Origin: Mucilaginibacter phyllosphaerae | GTDB taxonomy: Bacteria > Bacteroidota > Bacteroidia > Sphingobacteriales > Sphingobacteriaceae | Length of the DNA: 64,000 bases | Direction of reading: 5' to 3' | Assembly (NCBI RefSeq): GCF_004378255.1 | Contig: NZ_SNQG01000004.1 | Coordinates: 372,001-436,000, forward strand | In this document: one piece after another, positions 55,323 through 62,788 of the stretch | Position numbering within the stretch: position 1 is the stretch's first letter | Layout of the letters: every line of letters begins with the position of its first letter | The notes under the pieces: generated by a model | What the model was told of the DNA's origin: nothing | The model's database searches: none | The model's input: the letters and a program-made list of their open reading frames with translations, nothing else | Position numbers and translations under genes: made by a program

Positions 55323-56665
55323 AACAAAATATCAATAAAAACTCGGCGTTCTTAACGCTCGAACTGGAATGGCTCAGGCGGCTGATAGATCTTCGGATCA
55401 GGCTATATTTTGAGGATCAGCCCGAATTAAAATCGCTGGAAGAAATCCCGCCGCCATCAACCGGAAGCGAAAACGGAACCTATGCGGATTTTATCATCAG
55501 CAATGATCTGCAGGTTGCCGACCGTATCTTACTGATATTAAGCCTTGCGCCCTATTTTAAACCGGAACTGCTGGATATGTTTTATGCCCGCAATACAACC
55601 TACGATAAGCGGTTTTCGGAATTTGGCGGGCCAGAAAATAGCTCGGGCACCTTTATACCAACAGTAGAAACCGCCTTGTTTTTACTTGCAGGCAGCGACC
55701 TGGAATTACGATTTGCGTTTTTAAAGCTTTTTGATCCGGATAAGTACCTGCTTAAGAACCGGGTTATCAACCTGGTTAACAGCGATAAAAATCCATCTAT
55801 ATTCAATTCAACCATCCAGGTATCAGCAGAGTATCTGGAGTATTTTATCAGCGGGGCTTTAAAAAATATGGATTATAACCATGATTTCCCGGCGAAGCTG
55901 ATCACCACACCTTTAGCCTGGCAAGATGTGGTATTGGCAGCCACCAGCCGCGATGGTATTGAAGAAATAATAGATTGGGTACAGCATAGCGATGCTGTGC
56001 TAAAGTTACAAGGTACCGCAAAGCGTTTAAAGCCTGGCTACAAGGCTTTGTTTTACGGCCCGCCCGGTACAGGTAAAACGTTAACGGCAACGCTAATAGG
56101 CAAAGTAACGCAGCGCGATGTTTACCGCATTGATCTTTCGCTGGTGGTATCGCGCTACGTTGGCGAAACGGAGAAGAACCTTGCCAAGATTTTTGATATG
56201 GCAGAAAATAAGAGGTGGATCTTGTTTTTTGACGAAGCCGACGCCCTTTTTGGTAAACGAACGGATATCAAAAGCTCTAACGACCGGTTTGCCAACCAGG
56301 AAGTTGCTTACTTACTGCAGCGCATAGAAGAACATAATGGCATTGTAGTACTGGCCTCAAACTTAAAAGATCATATCGACAAGGCATTTTTAAGAAGGTT
56401 TCAAACCATTGTTCATTTCCCGGTGCCGGCGGCAGAAGAGCGTTATTTGCTTTGGAAAAGTGCATTCCCGGATAATATGCAACCGGCAAAAGATGTAGAC
56501 CTGCAGGCCGTGGCCGAAAAATATGTGTTATCAGGCGGGGCAATTATAAACGTAATGCGGTATTGCTGCGTAAAAGCCATCAAAAATAAGGCGAAGACAA
56601 TAGCTGCAAAGGATATTGAAGCGGCAATAAAAAAGGAATTACAAAAAGACGGGATATTGTTTTAA
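55307..56665 (+). CDS. eCIS AAA+ ATPase (Afp15-like)
   Basis: The protein of about 452 residues has a helical N-terminal domain of ~200 residues, then an AAA+ domain: Walker A GPPGTGKT near residue 251, Walker B WILFFDEADALFGKR, sensor-1 GIVVLASNLKDHID, arginine finger AFLRRFQTIVHFP. Afp15-type ATPases are needed for particle assembly or stability and are found in most eCIS loci. ATG 55307 is chosen; a GTG at 55280 is the alternative. It overlaps the tape measure gene by 16 bases and is the last gene of the operon, 9 bases from the convergent DUF4157 gene. Confidence 0.92.
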   Translation: MATGLKQNINKNSAFLTLELEWLRRLIDLRIRLYFEDQPELKSLEEIPPPSTGSENGTYADFIISNDLQVADRILLILSLAPYFKPELLDMFYARNTTYDKRFSEFGGPENSSGTFIPTVETALFLLAGSDLELRFAFLKLFDPDKYLLKNRVINLVNSDKNPSIFNSTIQVSAEYLEYFISGALKNMDYNHDFPAKLITTPLAWQDVVLAATSRDGIEEIIDWVQHSDAVLKLQGTAKRLKPGYKALFYGPPGTGKTLTATLIGKVTQRDVYRIDLSLVVSRYVGETEKNLAKIFDMAENKRWILFFDEADALFGKRTDIKSSNDRFANQEVAYLLQRIEEHNGIVVLASNLKDHIDKAFLRRFQTIVHFPVPAAEERYLLWKSAFPDNMQPAKDVDLQAVAEKYVLSGGAIINVMRYCCVKAIKNKAKTIAAKDIEAAIKKELQKDGILF

Positions 56666-56674
56666 CGTTTTTTA

Positions 56675-57253
56675 TTAGAGGCTGGAAGAGCCGGCAAATG
56701 AATTGGCTCTTGCGCCCATCACGTCAGATTCTTTTTCCAGCCCGTTATCGTCATTAACAGCAATTTCTCCTTTTAATTGGATGGTGGGCTTCACCCGACC
56801 CTGCTTTTGCTGAACAACGTGCCAGGCCTCATGTGGTAAATGCTCTTCCTGGCCCGGGGCTATGTGTATATCAGTACCCTGGGCATAGGCATGTGCCTGC
56901 ATTTGGGCGGGTTGAGCTGAATTGTAATGTACTTTTACATCATCCATACTTAAACCAGAAAGGTTTTCTACACCTGCCTTTAATTGGGCTGGTAGGCCGG
57001 TACCCTTCGTTTGCCTTTGTATGGGCTGCATAGGTTTATGAGCGGTATAACGATTAGCCATAGCTTGTAGCTGCACCGCCTGCCGGGTTTGGGGGCTATG
57101 CTGGGCCGCTGTTTGGGATTGTTTTTGCACCACAGTATCCTTGCGGTTATCAACAAGTTGAATAGTTGCTGCCTGGTTGCTGCGTTTCTGCACAACATCA
57201 GCGATGTTAGATGAAGGTGCATGTGCCTGTTCGCGGTTGTCGTAGCTAAACAT
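56675..57253 (-). CDS. DUF4157 (eCIS core domain) protein with leader-like N-terminus
   Basis: The ~192-residue protein has an N-terminal segment at about residues 32-68 (QLVDNRKDTVVQ..., RQAVQLQAMANR) alike to that of the cargo protein at 34085-35626. Next comes a DUF4157 domain over about 87-158 (LPAQLKAGVENLSGLSMDDVKVHYNS, AYAQGTDIHIAPGQEEHLPHEAWHVVQQKQGRV), with HEAWH (HExxH form) near 141-145. DUF4157 is the usual marker domain of eCIS cargo and may be a protease-like self-processing unit. No further toxin domain follows; the tail is short and acidic. It may be an effector in itself, a carrier, or a shortened cargo. ATG 57253 is preferred to TTG 57268. It converges with the ATPase gene. 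Confidence 0.85.
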   Translation of the reverse strand: MFSYDNREQAHAPSSNIADVVQKRSNQAATIQLVDNRKDTVVQKQSQTAAQHSPQTRQAVQLQAMANRYTAHKPMQPIQRQTKGTGLPAQLKAGVENLSGLSMDDVKVHYNSAQPAQMQAHAYAQGTDIHIAPGQEEHLPHEAWHVVQQKQGRVKPTIQLKGEIAVNDDNGLEKESDVMGARANSFAGSSSL

Positions 57254-57582
57254 AGGTTTAAGATTCAAAAACGTTTGTAAAAAGCGGTAACCGCTGCAAA
57301 AATGTTTACTAAAATAGTAAATTCATCCCAATAAATATACATTGCGTTACAGCGGATCAATAGATGATTTGTAAAAAATAAAACTGAAAGCCGATGTGGC
57401 AAATAAGCCATGTACAAGCTGTTAGCAAATGATAGCTATATCTTTTATAAAAAGTGAAAAGCACTTATGCCGCTGGCAGCTGATCGACTGCAATAATTTG
57501 TTCTTCGTATCAGGATTACAGCAAAAATTAAACAGCTAAATTTATTAAACCAATTAAAAAATATTAAGTAATTAAAAAGCAA
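57254..57582. other. AT-rich intergenic gap between eCIS locus and propeller lipoprotein
   Basis: The gap holds two small perfect inverted repeats, AGCGGT-A-ACCGCT at 57283-57295 and TTTACTA-AAA-TAGTAAA at 57305-57321, both just before the DUF4157 gene on its own strand, where an operator or promoter is expected. No exact TAnnTTTG was found in either direction. No ORF or RNA gene is visible. Confidence 0.4.
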
Positions 57583-58629
57583 ATGATCAAATACATCAAC
57601 AAATATGCTTTGTTTCTGGCGCTTATTTTTTGCACTGCCTGCGCATATAACCAATCAGAAGGAAAAAGGATCATCATAACCCCACAAAACAAAGGTGTTA
57701 CAACTCCTTACGGCCCTAACGGGATCACCCGGAATATCATACAAGACCACAAGGGCAACATTTGGATAGCTACATTTGATGGTGTTTTTAAATACGATGG
57801 AAAGTATTTTACCAACATTACCAGTAAAGTGACTTCGGCCCGCTTCTTTTCGATTTTGGAAGATAGAAAAGGCAACTTTTGGTTCGGCTCTGTCGGTTCA
57901 GGTGTTTATTATTACGATGGCAAATTATTTAGACATTTTACAACCGAAGAAGGGCTTCTTAGCAACGGAGCCGGTAGTATTTATGAAGATAAAAAAGGCA
58001 ACATCTGGTTCGGTTCCGGCGGGGCAAGCCGATACGATGGGAAGTCCTTTCGGAATTATATCTTAAACGGGAATGCCATGTATGAGGATACGAATGGAAA
58101 AGCTATTCAGAAAAAACAGCTTTATGGTGTTGGCCCTATCATGGAAGATAAAAACGGAGTATTTTGGTTTGGCGCAGATGGCGTGTTTCGATACGATGGG
58201 AAATCGTTTACCGCTTTCACCCATAACGGCAAACCTTTTAAGAATACCCGTTCGATCATCAAGGATAAGAAAGGGAATATCTGGCTGGGTGGAGCAGAGG
58301 GCCTTTGGCGTTATGACGGCAGTGCGCTTACGCATTTTACGCAGAGGTTTGTTGGTTACATTATGGAAGATAAAAAAGGTAACATTTGGATCAGTTCAGG
58401 AAGGAATAGTTACCAGGGCTGGGCACTTTCCCGCTATGATGGAAAGTCATTATCTGATAAAACCCCTATAGTGACCACGATATCAAATAAACAAATGACC
58501 TTCGGTATCTTAGAAGATAATAAAGGAGATATTTGGTTTGGTGACTTCAATGGAGTGCATCGTTATGATGGAAAAACCATTACCAGTTTTAACAGTAAAA
58601 AAGCTAAAAATAACGTAAAGTTGCTTTAA
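57583..58629 (+). CDS. Propeller-only (Reg_prop) lipoprotein
   Basis: The 348-residue protein starts with a likely lipoprotein signal (ALFLALIFCTACAYNQ). It is then made of about eight repeats of the two-component-regulator propeller type, e.g. DHKGNIWIATFDGVFKYDGKYF, EDKKGNIWFGSGGASRYDGKSF, KDKKGNIWLGGAEGLWRYDGS. These form beta-propeller blades, as in the sensor half of HTCS proteins, but no Y_Y_Y, kinase or DNA-binding domain follows. It is probably a periplasmic or surface binding protein; ligand unknown. It is an isolated gene between the eCIS locus and the CRISPR array. Confidence 0.8.
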   Translation: MIKYINKYALFLALIFCTACAYNQSEGKRIIITPQNKGVTTPYGPNGITRNIIQDHKGNIWIATFDGVFKYDGKYFTNITSKVTSARFFSILEDRKGNFWFGSVGSGVYYYDGKLFRHFTTEEGLLSNGAGSIYEDKKGNIWFGSGGASRYDGKSFRNYILNGNAMYEDTNGKAIQKKQLYGVGPIMEDKNGVFWFGADGVFRYDGKSFTAFTHNGKPFKNTRSIIKDKKGNIWLGGAEGLWRYDGSALTHFTQRFVGYIMEDKKGNIWISSGRNSYQGWALSRYDGKSLSDKTPIVTTISNKQMTFGILEDNKGDIWFGDFNGVHRYDGKTITSFNSKKAKNNVKLL

Positions 58630-58702
58630 CCCGTTACCATACCAAATAGATGAGGATCATGTATCCATAAAGAGTTAGATAAAGCATTGGCATACTGCGT
58701 GT

Positions 58703-59052
58703 ATTGTGATTTGCTTTCATTCTTTGAACAACTGATATTTGGAACAACCCGCAACGGACGGCACAACAAGCATTAAAAGTTGTGATTTGCTTTCATTCTT
58801 TGAACAACTGATATTTGGAACAACCCAAATATCTGTATTGAGGTTTGTGGATCTGTTGTGATTTGCTTTCATTCTTTGAACAACTGATATTTGGAACAAC
58901 TCTACAGATATTGGTTGTGGATTACCAAAAGTTGTGATTTGCTTTCATTCTTTGAACAACTGATATTTGGAACAACGGTTACTGTCATTGTCAGCATCTT
59001 CCACAGGTTGTGATTTGCTTTCATTCTTTGAACAACTGATATTTGGAACAAC
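58703..59052. CRISPR. CRISPR array: five 46-bp repeats, four 30-bp spacers (type II-C-like)
   Basis: Repeats lie at 58703-58748, 58779-58824, 58855-58900, 58931-58976 and 59007-59052. All are identical except the first base of the first copy (A for G). The repeat starts GTTGTGATTTGC and ends TTTGGAACAAC; its ends GTTGT/ACAAC are complementary. All four spacers are exactly 30 bp and unlike each other. Long 46-47-bp repeats with 30-bp spacers are characteristic of Bacteroidota type II-C arrays, and the sequence directly right of the last repeat encodes a Cas9 C-terminus. No cas1, cas2 or full cas9 is in the window. No tracrRNA anti-repeat was seen outside the array. Orientation is not determined. 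The 58630-58702 stretch to the left shows nothing recognisable. Confidence 0.95.
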
Positions 59053-59058
59053 ACTTAA

Positions 59059-59652
59059 AGATCGGTAAGATGCTTTACCGGCTATACCGATTTACAAGCC
59101 CTACATACAAACGAATTGGGCCAGCCTATTGATTTTGTATCAACCCGTAATAACCATCATATGGCCGTATATCGCGATGAAAATGGGAAAATGCAGGAAA
59201 ACACCGTATCATTTTGGGAGGCAGTTAAACGCCGGAAGGCAAAACTGCCCGTTATCGTTAAAGAGCCGGCTGCTATGTGGGATCTGGTGATCAATTCGGG
59301 CTTGGAAGACCAGGAATTAATGAAGGGCCTGCCGCAACCTAACTGGGTTTATCAAACCTCGTTACAGCAAAATGAAATGTTTGTATTCGGTTTAACTGAA
59401 GATGAATTAAACCAAGCTATCCAAACTAATAACCACGCACTTATTAGTAAGCATTTATACCGTACACAAAAAATGTCTAAAAAATCATCAGGTGCAATTG
59501 ATTTGTGGTTTAGGCACCACTTAGAAACAAAGCTTGATGACAGCGCGACATCTAAAGAGTTGAAAAAGTTTATAAATGTAGCCAGTCTTGGAGCAATGAA
59601 TGGATTAAAAGTGAAGGTAGATAATATCGGTAGCGTTATGAAGATATCTTAA
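59059..59652 (+). pseudogene. Truncated Cas9 C-terminal fragment (type II-C)
   Basis: The frame from 59059 to the stop at 59650-59652 encodes 197 residues that read as the extreme C-terminus of Bacteroidota type II-C Cas9: RSVRCFTGYTD, PIDFVSTRNNHHMAVYRDENGK, VSFWEAVKRRK...PVIV, NWVYQTSLQQNEMFVFGL, ALISKHLYRTQKMSKKSSGAIDLWFRHHLET, DD. This is the PAM-interacting region; RuvC, HNH and REC parts are missing. A stop at 59056-59058 and then the last CRISPR repeat (ending 59052) cut off the 5' side, so the join is within a few bases. A TTG at 59116 could start a 178-residue product, but a functional nuclease is impossible. A relic of a rearranged type II-C locus is the best reading; an assembly misjoin is the alternative. 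Confidence 0.85.
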
Positions 59653-59727
59653 AGCCGTATTTAACGGGTATTGTACTTGCATTTCACAGCTTGCCTGATC
59701 TGGCACTTTTTCCCTCCAAAACATAAA

Positions 59728-59760
59728 TAGCCCATAACTAATTGAATTAGTTATGGGCTA
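59728..59760 (-). terminator. ssrA: Perfect hairpin after tmRNA
   Basis: A 33-base palindrome has 16-bp perfect arms (TAGCCCATAACTAATT and its complement) around one central base; the effective loop is larger. On the minus strand it follows the tmRNA 3' end by 6 bases and is followed by a T-rich run (TTTATGTTTT), as expected of an intrinsic terminator. On the plus strand it is followed by A's, so it would not terminate the Cas9 remnant. Confidence 0.75.
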
Positions 59761-59766
59761 AAAAAG

Positions 59767-60134
59767 TGGAGCCGGAGGGATTCGAACCCTCGTCCAAACA
59801 TGGTATAAGGTAAGCTTTCTACATGCTTAGCTGTTATTTAATTGTAGGGATTAGGGAAGGTTAACCGCATACCTGTACCTTAATCCTTAGGTGCTTTGTT
59901 TCGCTTGCTTTCCACACCTTAAAGCAGGCTATTTCCGTTTTTCGATGCCCCGGTTGCCGATCCAACAGAACAGAAAACCGGCGGGACAAAAGCTATGCTA
60001 ATTCTAAATTAGGCAGCTAAGGCGTAGTTATTTTCGCCATTTGTAAGTTTGAGTGTTCAGATTTAAGCGCTAATTCACCCAACGCGCTGCATGCTTACTT
60101 ATTTATCTCCATCCTGTCAATTCCGGTCGACCCC
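59767..60134 (-). ncRNA. ssrA: Transfer-messenger RNA (tmRNA)
   Basis: Read on the minus strand, the 5' end GGGGTCG (from 60134) pairs with the 3' CGGCTCC (followed by discriminator A at 59767) to make the 7-bp acceptor stem, with G-U wobble. GGAATTGACAGG follows the 5' stem, the tmRNA counterpart of the D-region. The T-arm is GAGGG-TTCGAAT-CCCTC. The tag frame ends ...AAT GGC GAA AAT AAC TAC GCC TTA GCT GCC TAA (60041 down to 60009), i.e. NGENNYALAA, a Bacteroidota-type ssrA tag. The CCA end is not fully encoded. tmRNA rescues stalled ribosomes and tags products for proteolysis. Length of about 368 nt is normal. Confidence 0.95.
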
Positions 60135-60172
60135 ATTATGTAGAGTTGGCTTGATATGCCGATTGGTACCTG

Positions 60173-60180
60173 CAAATATA
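60173..60180 (-). promoter_or_regulatory. Promoter -7 element of tmRNA
   Basis: On the minus strand the bases read TATATTTG, an exact TAnnTTTG match. It lies 39 bases before the mature tmRNA 5' end, leaving room for a short leader that RNase P would remove. No clear -33 TTG was found at the usual distance. Confidence 0.55.
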
Positions 60181-60265
60181 CAATATAAGTTGGCACTAGG
60201 CAGTTAACAGTTTGCATTTTTGACAAATTAATGCTAATCAGCCGTTGGCTTATTTTTGTTTTTGC

Positions 60266-61327
60266 TTACCCTACAACGTATTTGATAAGGGGTAGTTTGC
60301 TCAAAGTAAAAATTAATAGCCAGGATACTAAAAAACAGGCTATGGCAATAAGCGGTATGCTTAGTACCGGGGGTAGTATATGATAATCAATATCCATCAG
60401 CTCAAAACCATTTAACACCAGCGCATGGCTCAGGTAGATGCCCAGCGTATATTTGCTTGCATTTTGGATGGTCTTATTGATGATTGGGTTTAATTTAAAA
60501 CTGCTGTTTTTTGCCGTAAGGAAAGCGGCCGAAGAAAGCACCAATACAAATGGGCCAATAGGTTCGTAAAACAATGTAAGTAAGCCCTTGCTGCGTAATT
60601 GTAAATAATAGGTGCCCGCCGTAATAATGCCGGCGAATGATACAAACAAGGCAACGGATATAAATAACTGCCCCCGGATACTGAATTTTTTATAGGCAAG
60701 ATAATATCCAAGCACCAGGTAACCAATATAGCCGGTAAAGTTATGCAGATCTATAGCGGTATTAAAAATTGTTAAATAAGGCTCGCTTACAATCATGGCA
60801 ACAAACCAGATGAGTAAAAAGTACAGCAGCTCTTTTTCGCTTGCATTACGTACAAATTTGCTTAATACAGGGATAAACAGGTATAAACCAAATAGCAGGT
60901 ACACATACCATAAATGATAATAACTGCCATTTTTAAGCTGGTAATAAACGATATGCGCGTTAGTGCGGATGCTATCGGTAAACGTAATAACTTCTATGTA
61001 CCATTGATAGGCAATATATACCAGGCTCCAGAACAGAAAGGGAATAATAAGCCTGCCTATCCGTTTTTTAAGAAAACCCGTAAGCTTGTATTCACGATGC
61101 AGCAGCAAGGCCCCGGTAATCATTACAAAAACAGGTACGGCAAACCTTGTTAGCGCATTATAAATATCGGCCGCCAGCCAGTGGTGTATAGGCGAGCTAT
61201 CGTATTTAAAAAGCAGGGGAGAAGCCGTATGCAGTACAATTACCGCAAACATGGCCACCAGCCGCAGATTATTTATCCAGCAAATGTTTTGAGTGCCGCT
61301 TTGCGAAATACCGTCGCTGAATTTCAT
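60266..61327 (-). CDS. Acyltransferase-3 family membrane protein
   Basis: The 353-residue protein is a multi-spanning (about 10 helices) acyltransferase-3 family member. Marks are the N-terminal WINNLRLVAMFAVIVLHTASPLL with the catalytic His of VLHTAS, the RFAVPVFVMITGALLL segment, LKKRIGRLIIPFLFWSLVYI, and LWYVYLLFGLYLFIPVLS. Such proteins acylate (often O-acetylate) cell-surface sugars or exported molecules in the inner membrane. The acceptor cannot be inferred, as no polysaccharide synthesis genes are nearby. It is a single gene between the tmRNA and the aminotransferase. Confidence 0.88.
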   Translation of the reverse strand: MKFSDGISQSGTQNICWINNLRLVAMFAVIVLHTASPLLFKYDSSPIHHWLAADIYNALTRFAVPVFVMITGALLLHREYKLTGFLKKRIGRLIIPFLFWSLVYIAYQWYIEVITFTDSIRTNAHIVYYQLKNGSYYHLWYVYLLFGLYLFIPVLSKFVRNASEKELLYFLLIWFVAMIVSEPYLTIFNTAIDLHNFTGYIGYLVLGYYLAYKKFSIRGQLFISVALFVSFAGIITAGTYYLQLRSKGLLTLFYEPIGPFVLVLSSAAFLTAKNSSFKLNPIINKTIQNASKYTLGIYLSHALVLNGFELMDIDYHILPPVLSIPLIAIACFLVSWLLIFTLSKLPLIKYVVG

Positions 61328-61394
61328 GGGTTTTCAGGTTGCAGTTTGCTTTTTGAATATATAACTATTTAAGCAAACTGCCAACCGGCAACTA

Positions 61395-62594
61395 CTAAAG
61401 TACCCGCCCCGGATATTGCTTAAGCCCTTCGGCTAAACATTCCATGGCCTTGTTCAGGTCGTTGTTATTTAATACATAGGCCATGCGTACTTCGTTTGTA
61501 CCGGCGCCTTCGGTGCTGTAAAAGCCCGTTGCAGGGGCCATCATCACGGTTTGGTTATCATGACTAAAGCTTTCCAGCATCCACTGGCAAAACTTATCTG
61601 CGTTATCAATCGGGAATTTGGCCACTACATAAAAAGCACCGCCCGGGTTGGGGCAGTAAACACCTTCAATTTTATTAAGTGCGGTTACCAGCGTGTCACG
61701 GCGCTGGGTATATTCTTTATTTACAGCGGTAAAATATTCATCCGGGGTGTCAACCGCGGCTTCGCCGGCAATCTGCTCAACCATACCTGGTGATAAACGT
61801 GCCTGGGCGAATTTTAAGCCTGCTGCAATTACTTCTTTGTTTTTGGTGATCAGGCAGCCTAAACGGGCGCCGCAGGCGCTGTAGCGCTTGCTTACGGTAT
61901 CCATCACAATCACATTGTCATCCAGCCCGCTTAAGTGCATGGGCGATATAAACTGGCGGCCATCGTAACAAAACTCGCGGTATGCCTCGTCACTAAACAA
62001 GTACAGATCATACTTTAGGGCAAGTTCTTTAAGCGCATCCAGCTCGGCCTGCGAGTATAAATATCCCGTGGGGTTATTGGGGTTGCAAATAATTATCGCC
62101 TTTGTTTTATCGGTTATCAGCTTCTCAAACTCGCTGATTGGCGGCAGGGCAAAACCGTTATCTATGTAGGATAAGATGGGTTTTACCACAATATCGCACT
62201 GGTTGGCAAAACCGTTATAGTTAGCATAAAACGGCTCGGGGATGATCACCTCATCGCCTTGATCCAAGCAGGCCATCATGCCAATCGTAATTGCTTCAGA
62301 TCCGCCTGTTGTAACAATTATATTTTCGGGGCTAATGTTATAACCCAGCTTATTATAATATTCGGTAAGCTTTTTACGATAGCTCAGGGTGCCTTCGGAC
62401 GGGGTGTAAGCCCACACTTTAAAATCAATGTTTTTGATGGCGTTAAGCATACCCTCGGGGGTTTCAATATCCGGCTGGCCAATATTAATATGATACACTT
62501 TTTTGCCTTCCAGCTTGGCTTTATCGGCAAATGGGGTTAGCTTACGTATAGGTGATGCGGGCATTTGCTGCCCTTTGTGCGAAATTTTTGGCAT
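61395..62594 (-). CDS. Class I pyridoxal-phosphate aminotransferase (AspC-like)
   Basis: The 399-residue protein has fold-type I aminotransferase marks: INIGQPDIETPEG at the start, TTGGSEAITIGMMACLDQGDEVIIPEPFYANY, CNPNNPTGYLYS, LFSDEAYREFCYDG, the PLP-lysine in DTVSKRYSACGARLG near residue 235, and RMAYVLNN near the end with the substrate Arg. It is soluble and probably transfers amino groups between an amino acid (aspartate or aromatic) and 2-oxoglutarate. The exact donor is not decided by sequence. It is a single gene; GC content and codon use are normal for the window. Confidence 0.9.
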   Translation of the reverse strand: MPKISHKGQQMPASPIRKLTPFADKAKLEGKKVYHINIGQPDIETPEGMLNAIKNIDFKVWAYTPSEGTLSYRKKLTEYYNKLGYNISPENIIVTTGGSEAITIGMMACLDQGDEVIIPEPFYANYNGFANQCDIVVKPILSYIDNGFALPPISEFEKLITDKTKAIIICNPNNPTGYLYSQAELDALKELALKYDLYLFSDEAYREFCYDGRQFISPMHLSGLDDNVIVMDTVSKRYSACGARLGCLITKNKEVIAAGLKFAQARLSPGMVEQIAGEAAVDTPDEYFTAVNKEYTQRRDTLVTALNKIEGVYCPNPGGAFYVVAKFPIDNADKFCQWMLESFSHDNQTVMMAPATGFYSTEGAGTNEVRMAYVLNNNDLNKAMECLAEGLKQYPGRVL

Positions 62595-62627
62595 GGCACA
62601 AAATTAGTAAAAAAATATGCCTGTAAG

Positions 62628-62787
62628 AAGCCCCCTCTAATCTTCCCAATATGGGAGACTTAAAAAAACTTCAAAGCCCTCTCCTCGGAGACGGGTTGGG
62701 GAGAGGCACATAAAAAAGGCATCCATAAATGGATGCCTTACGATATTTTTTCTCTTATCTCCTTCTAAAAGGGCCGGGAAGAGGCTT
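62628..62787. repeat. Cluster of interspersed C/G-run elements
   Basis: Between the aminotransferase and DUF1573 genes are three short stretches of the kind scattered through Sphingobacteriaceae genomes: 62628-62661 (AAGCCCCCTCTAATC ... GGGAGACTT), 62672-62708 (CAAAGCCCTCTCC ... GGGGAGAGG) and about 62758-62787 (TCTCCTTCT ... GGAAGAGGCTT). Each is an imperfect inverted repeat. No ORF is present. The family membership is from memory, not from a search. Confidence 0.5.
62716..62739 (-). terminator. Hairpin terminator downstream of DUF1573 gene
   Basis: AAGGCATCCAT and its perfect complement (11 bp) enclose a two-base centre. On the minus strand, the direction of the DUF1573 gene that ends at 62789, the stem is followed by TTTTTTATG. 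It thus ends that transcript before the aminotransferase. T's on the other side (ATATTTTTTC) could also serve the plus strand. Confidence 0.75.
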
Positions 62788-62788
62788 T

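Noticed and set aside
35922..56665. Prophage or type VI secretion system
   Set aside because: There are no capsid, portal, terminase, integrase or lysis genes and no TssJLM membrane complex. The content matches Afp/PVC-type extracellular systems, including DUF4255 cap, DUF5908 and Afp15-like ATPase.
57255..57268. TTG start at 57268 for the DUF4157 protein
   Set aside because: It adds only five residues ahead of an ATG at 57253, and TTG is a weak start; the ATG is preferred.
58717..58899. 60-residue minus-strand ORF across CRISPR repeats
   Set aside because: It is made of translated CRISPR repeats, as its own protein repeat pattern shows.
59116..59652. Independent 178-residue gene starting at TTG 59116
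   Set aside because: Homology-like sequence continues upstream in frame to 59059, and the content is the Cas9 C-terminus, so a truncated remnant is a better call.
59767..59805. Stand-alone tRNA gene suggested by the TTCGAAT T-arm
   Set aside because: There is no anticodon arm next to it; the matching acceptor strand is ~360 bases away at 60134 with the tag ORF between, so it is the 3' part of tmRNA.
62599..62606. TAATTTTG on the minus strand as promoter of the aminotransferase
   Set aside because: It fits TAnnTTTG but ends only 5 bases before the ATG and has no -33 TTG at the right distance; it would require a leaderless transcript.
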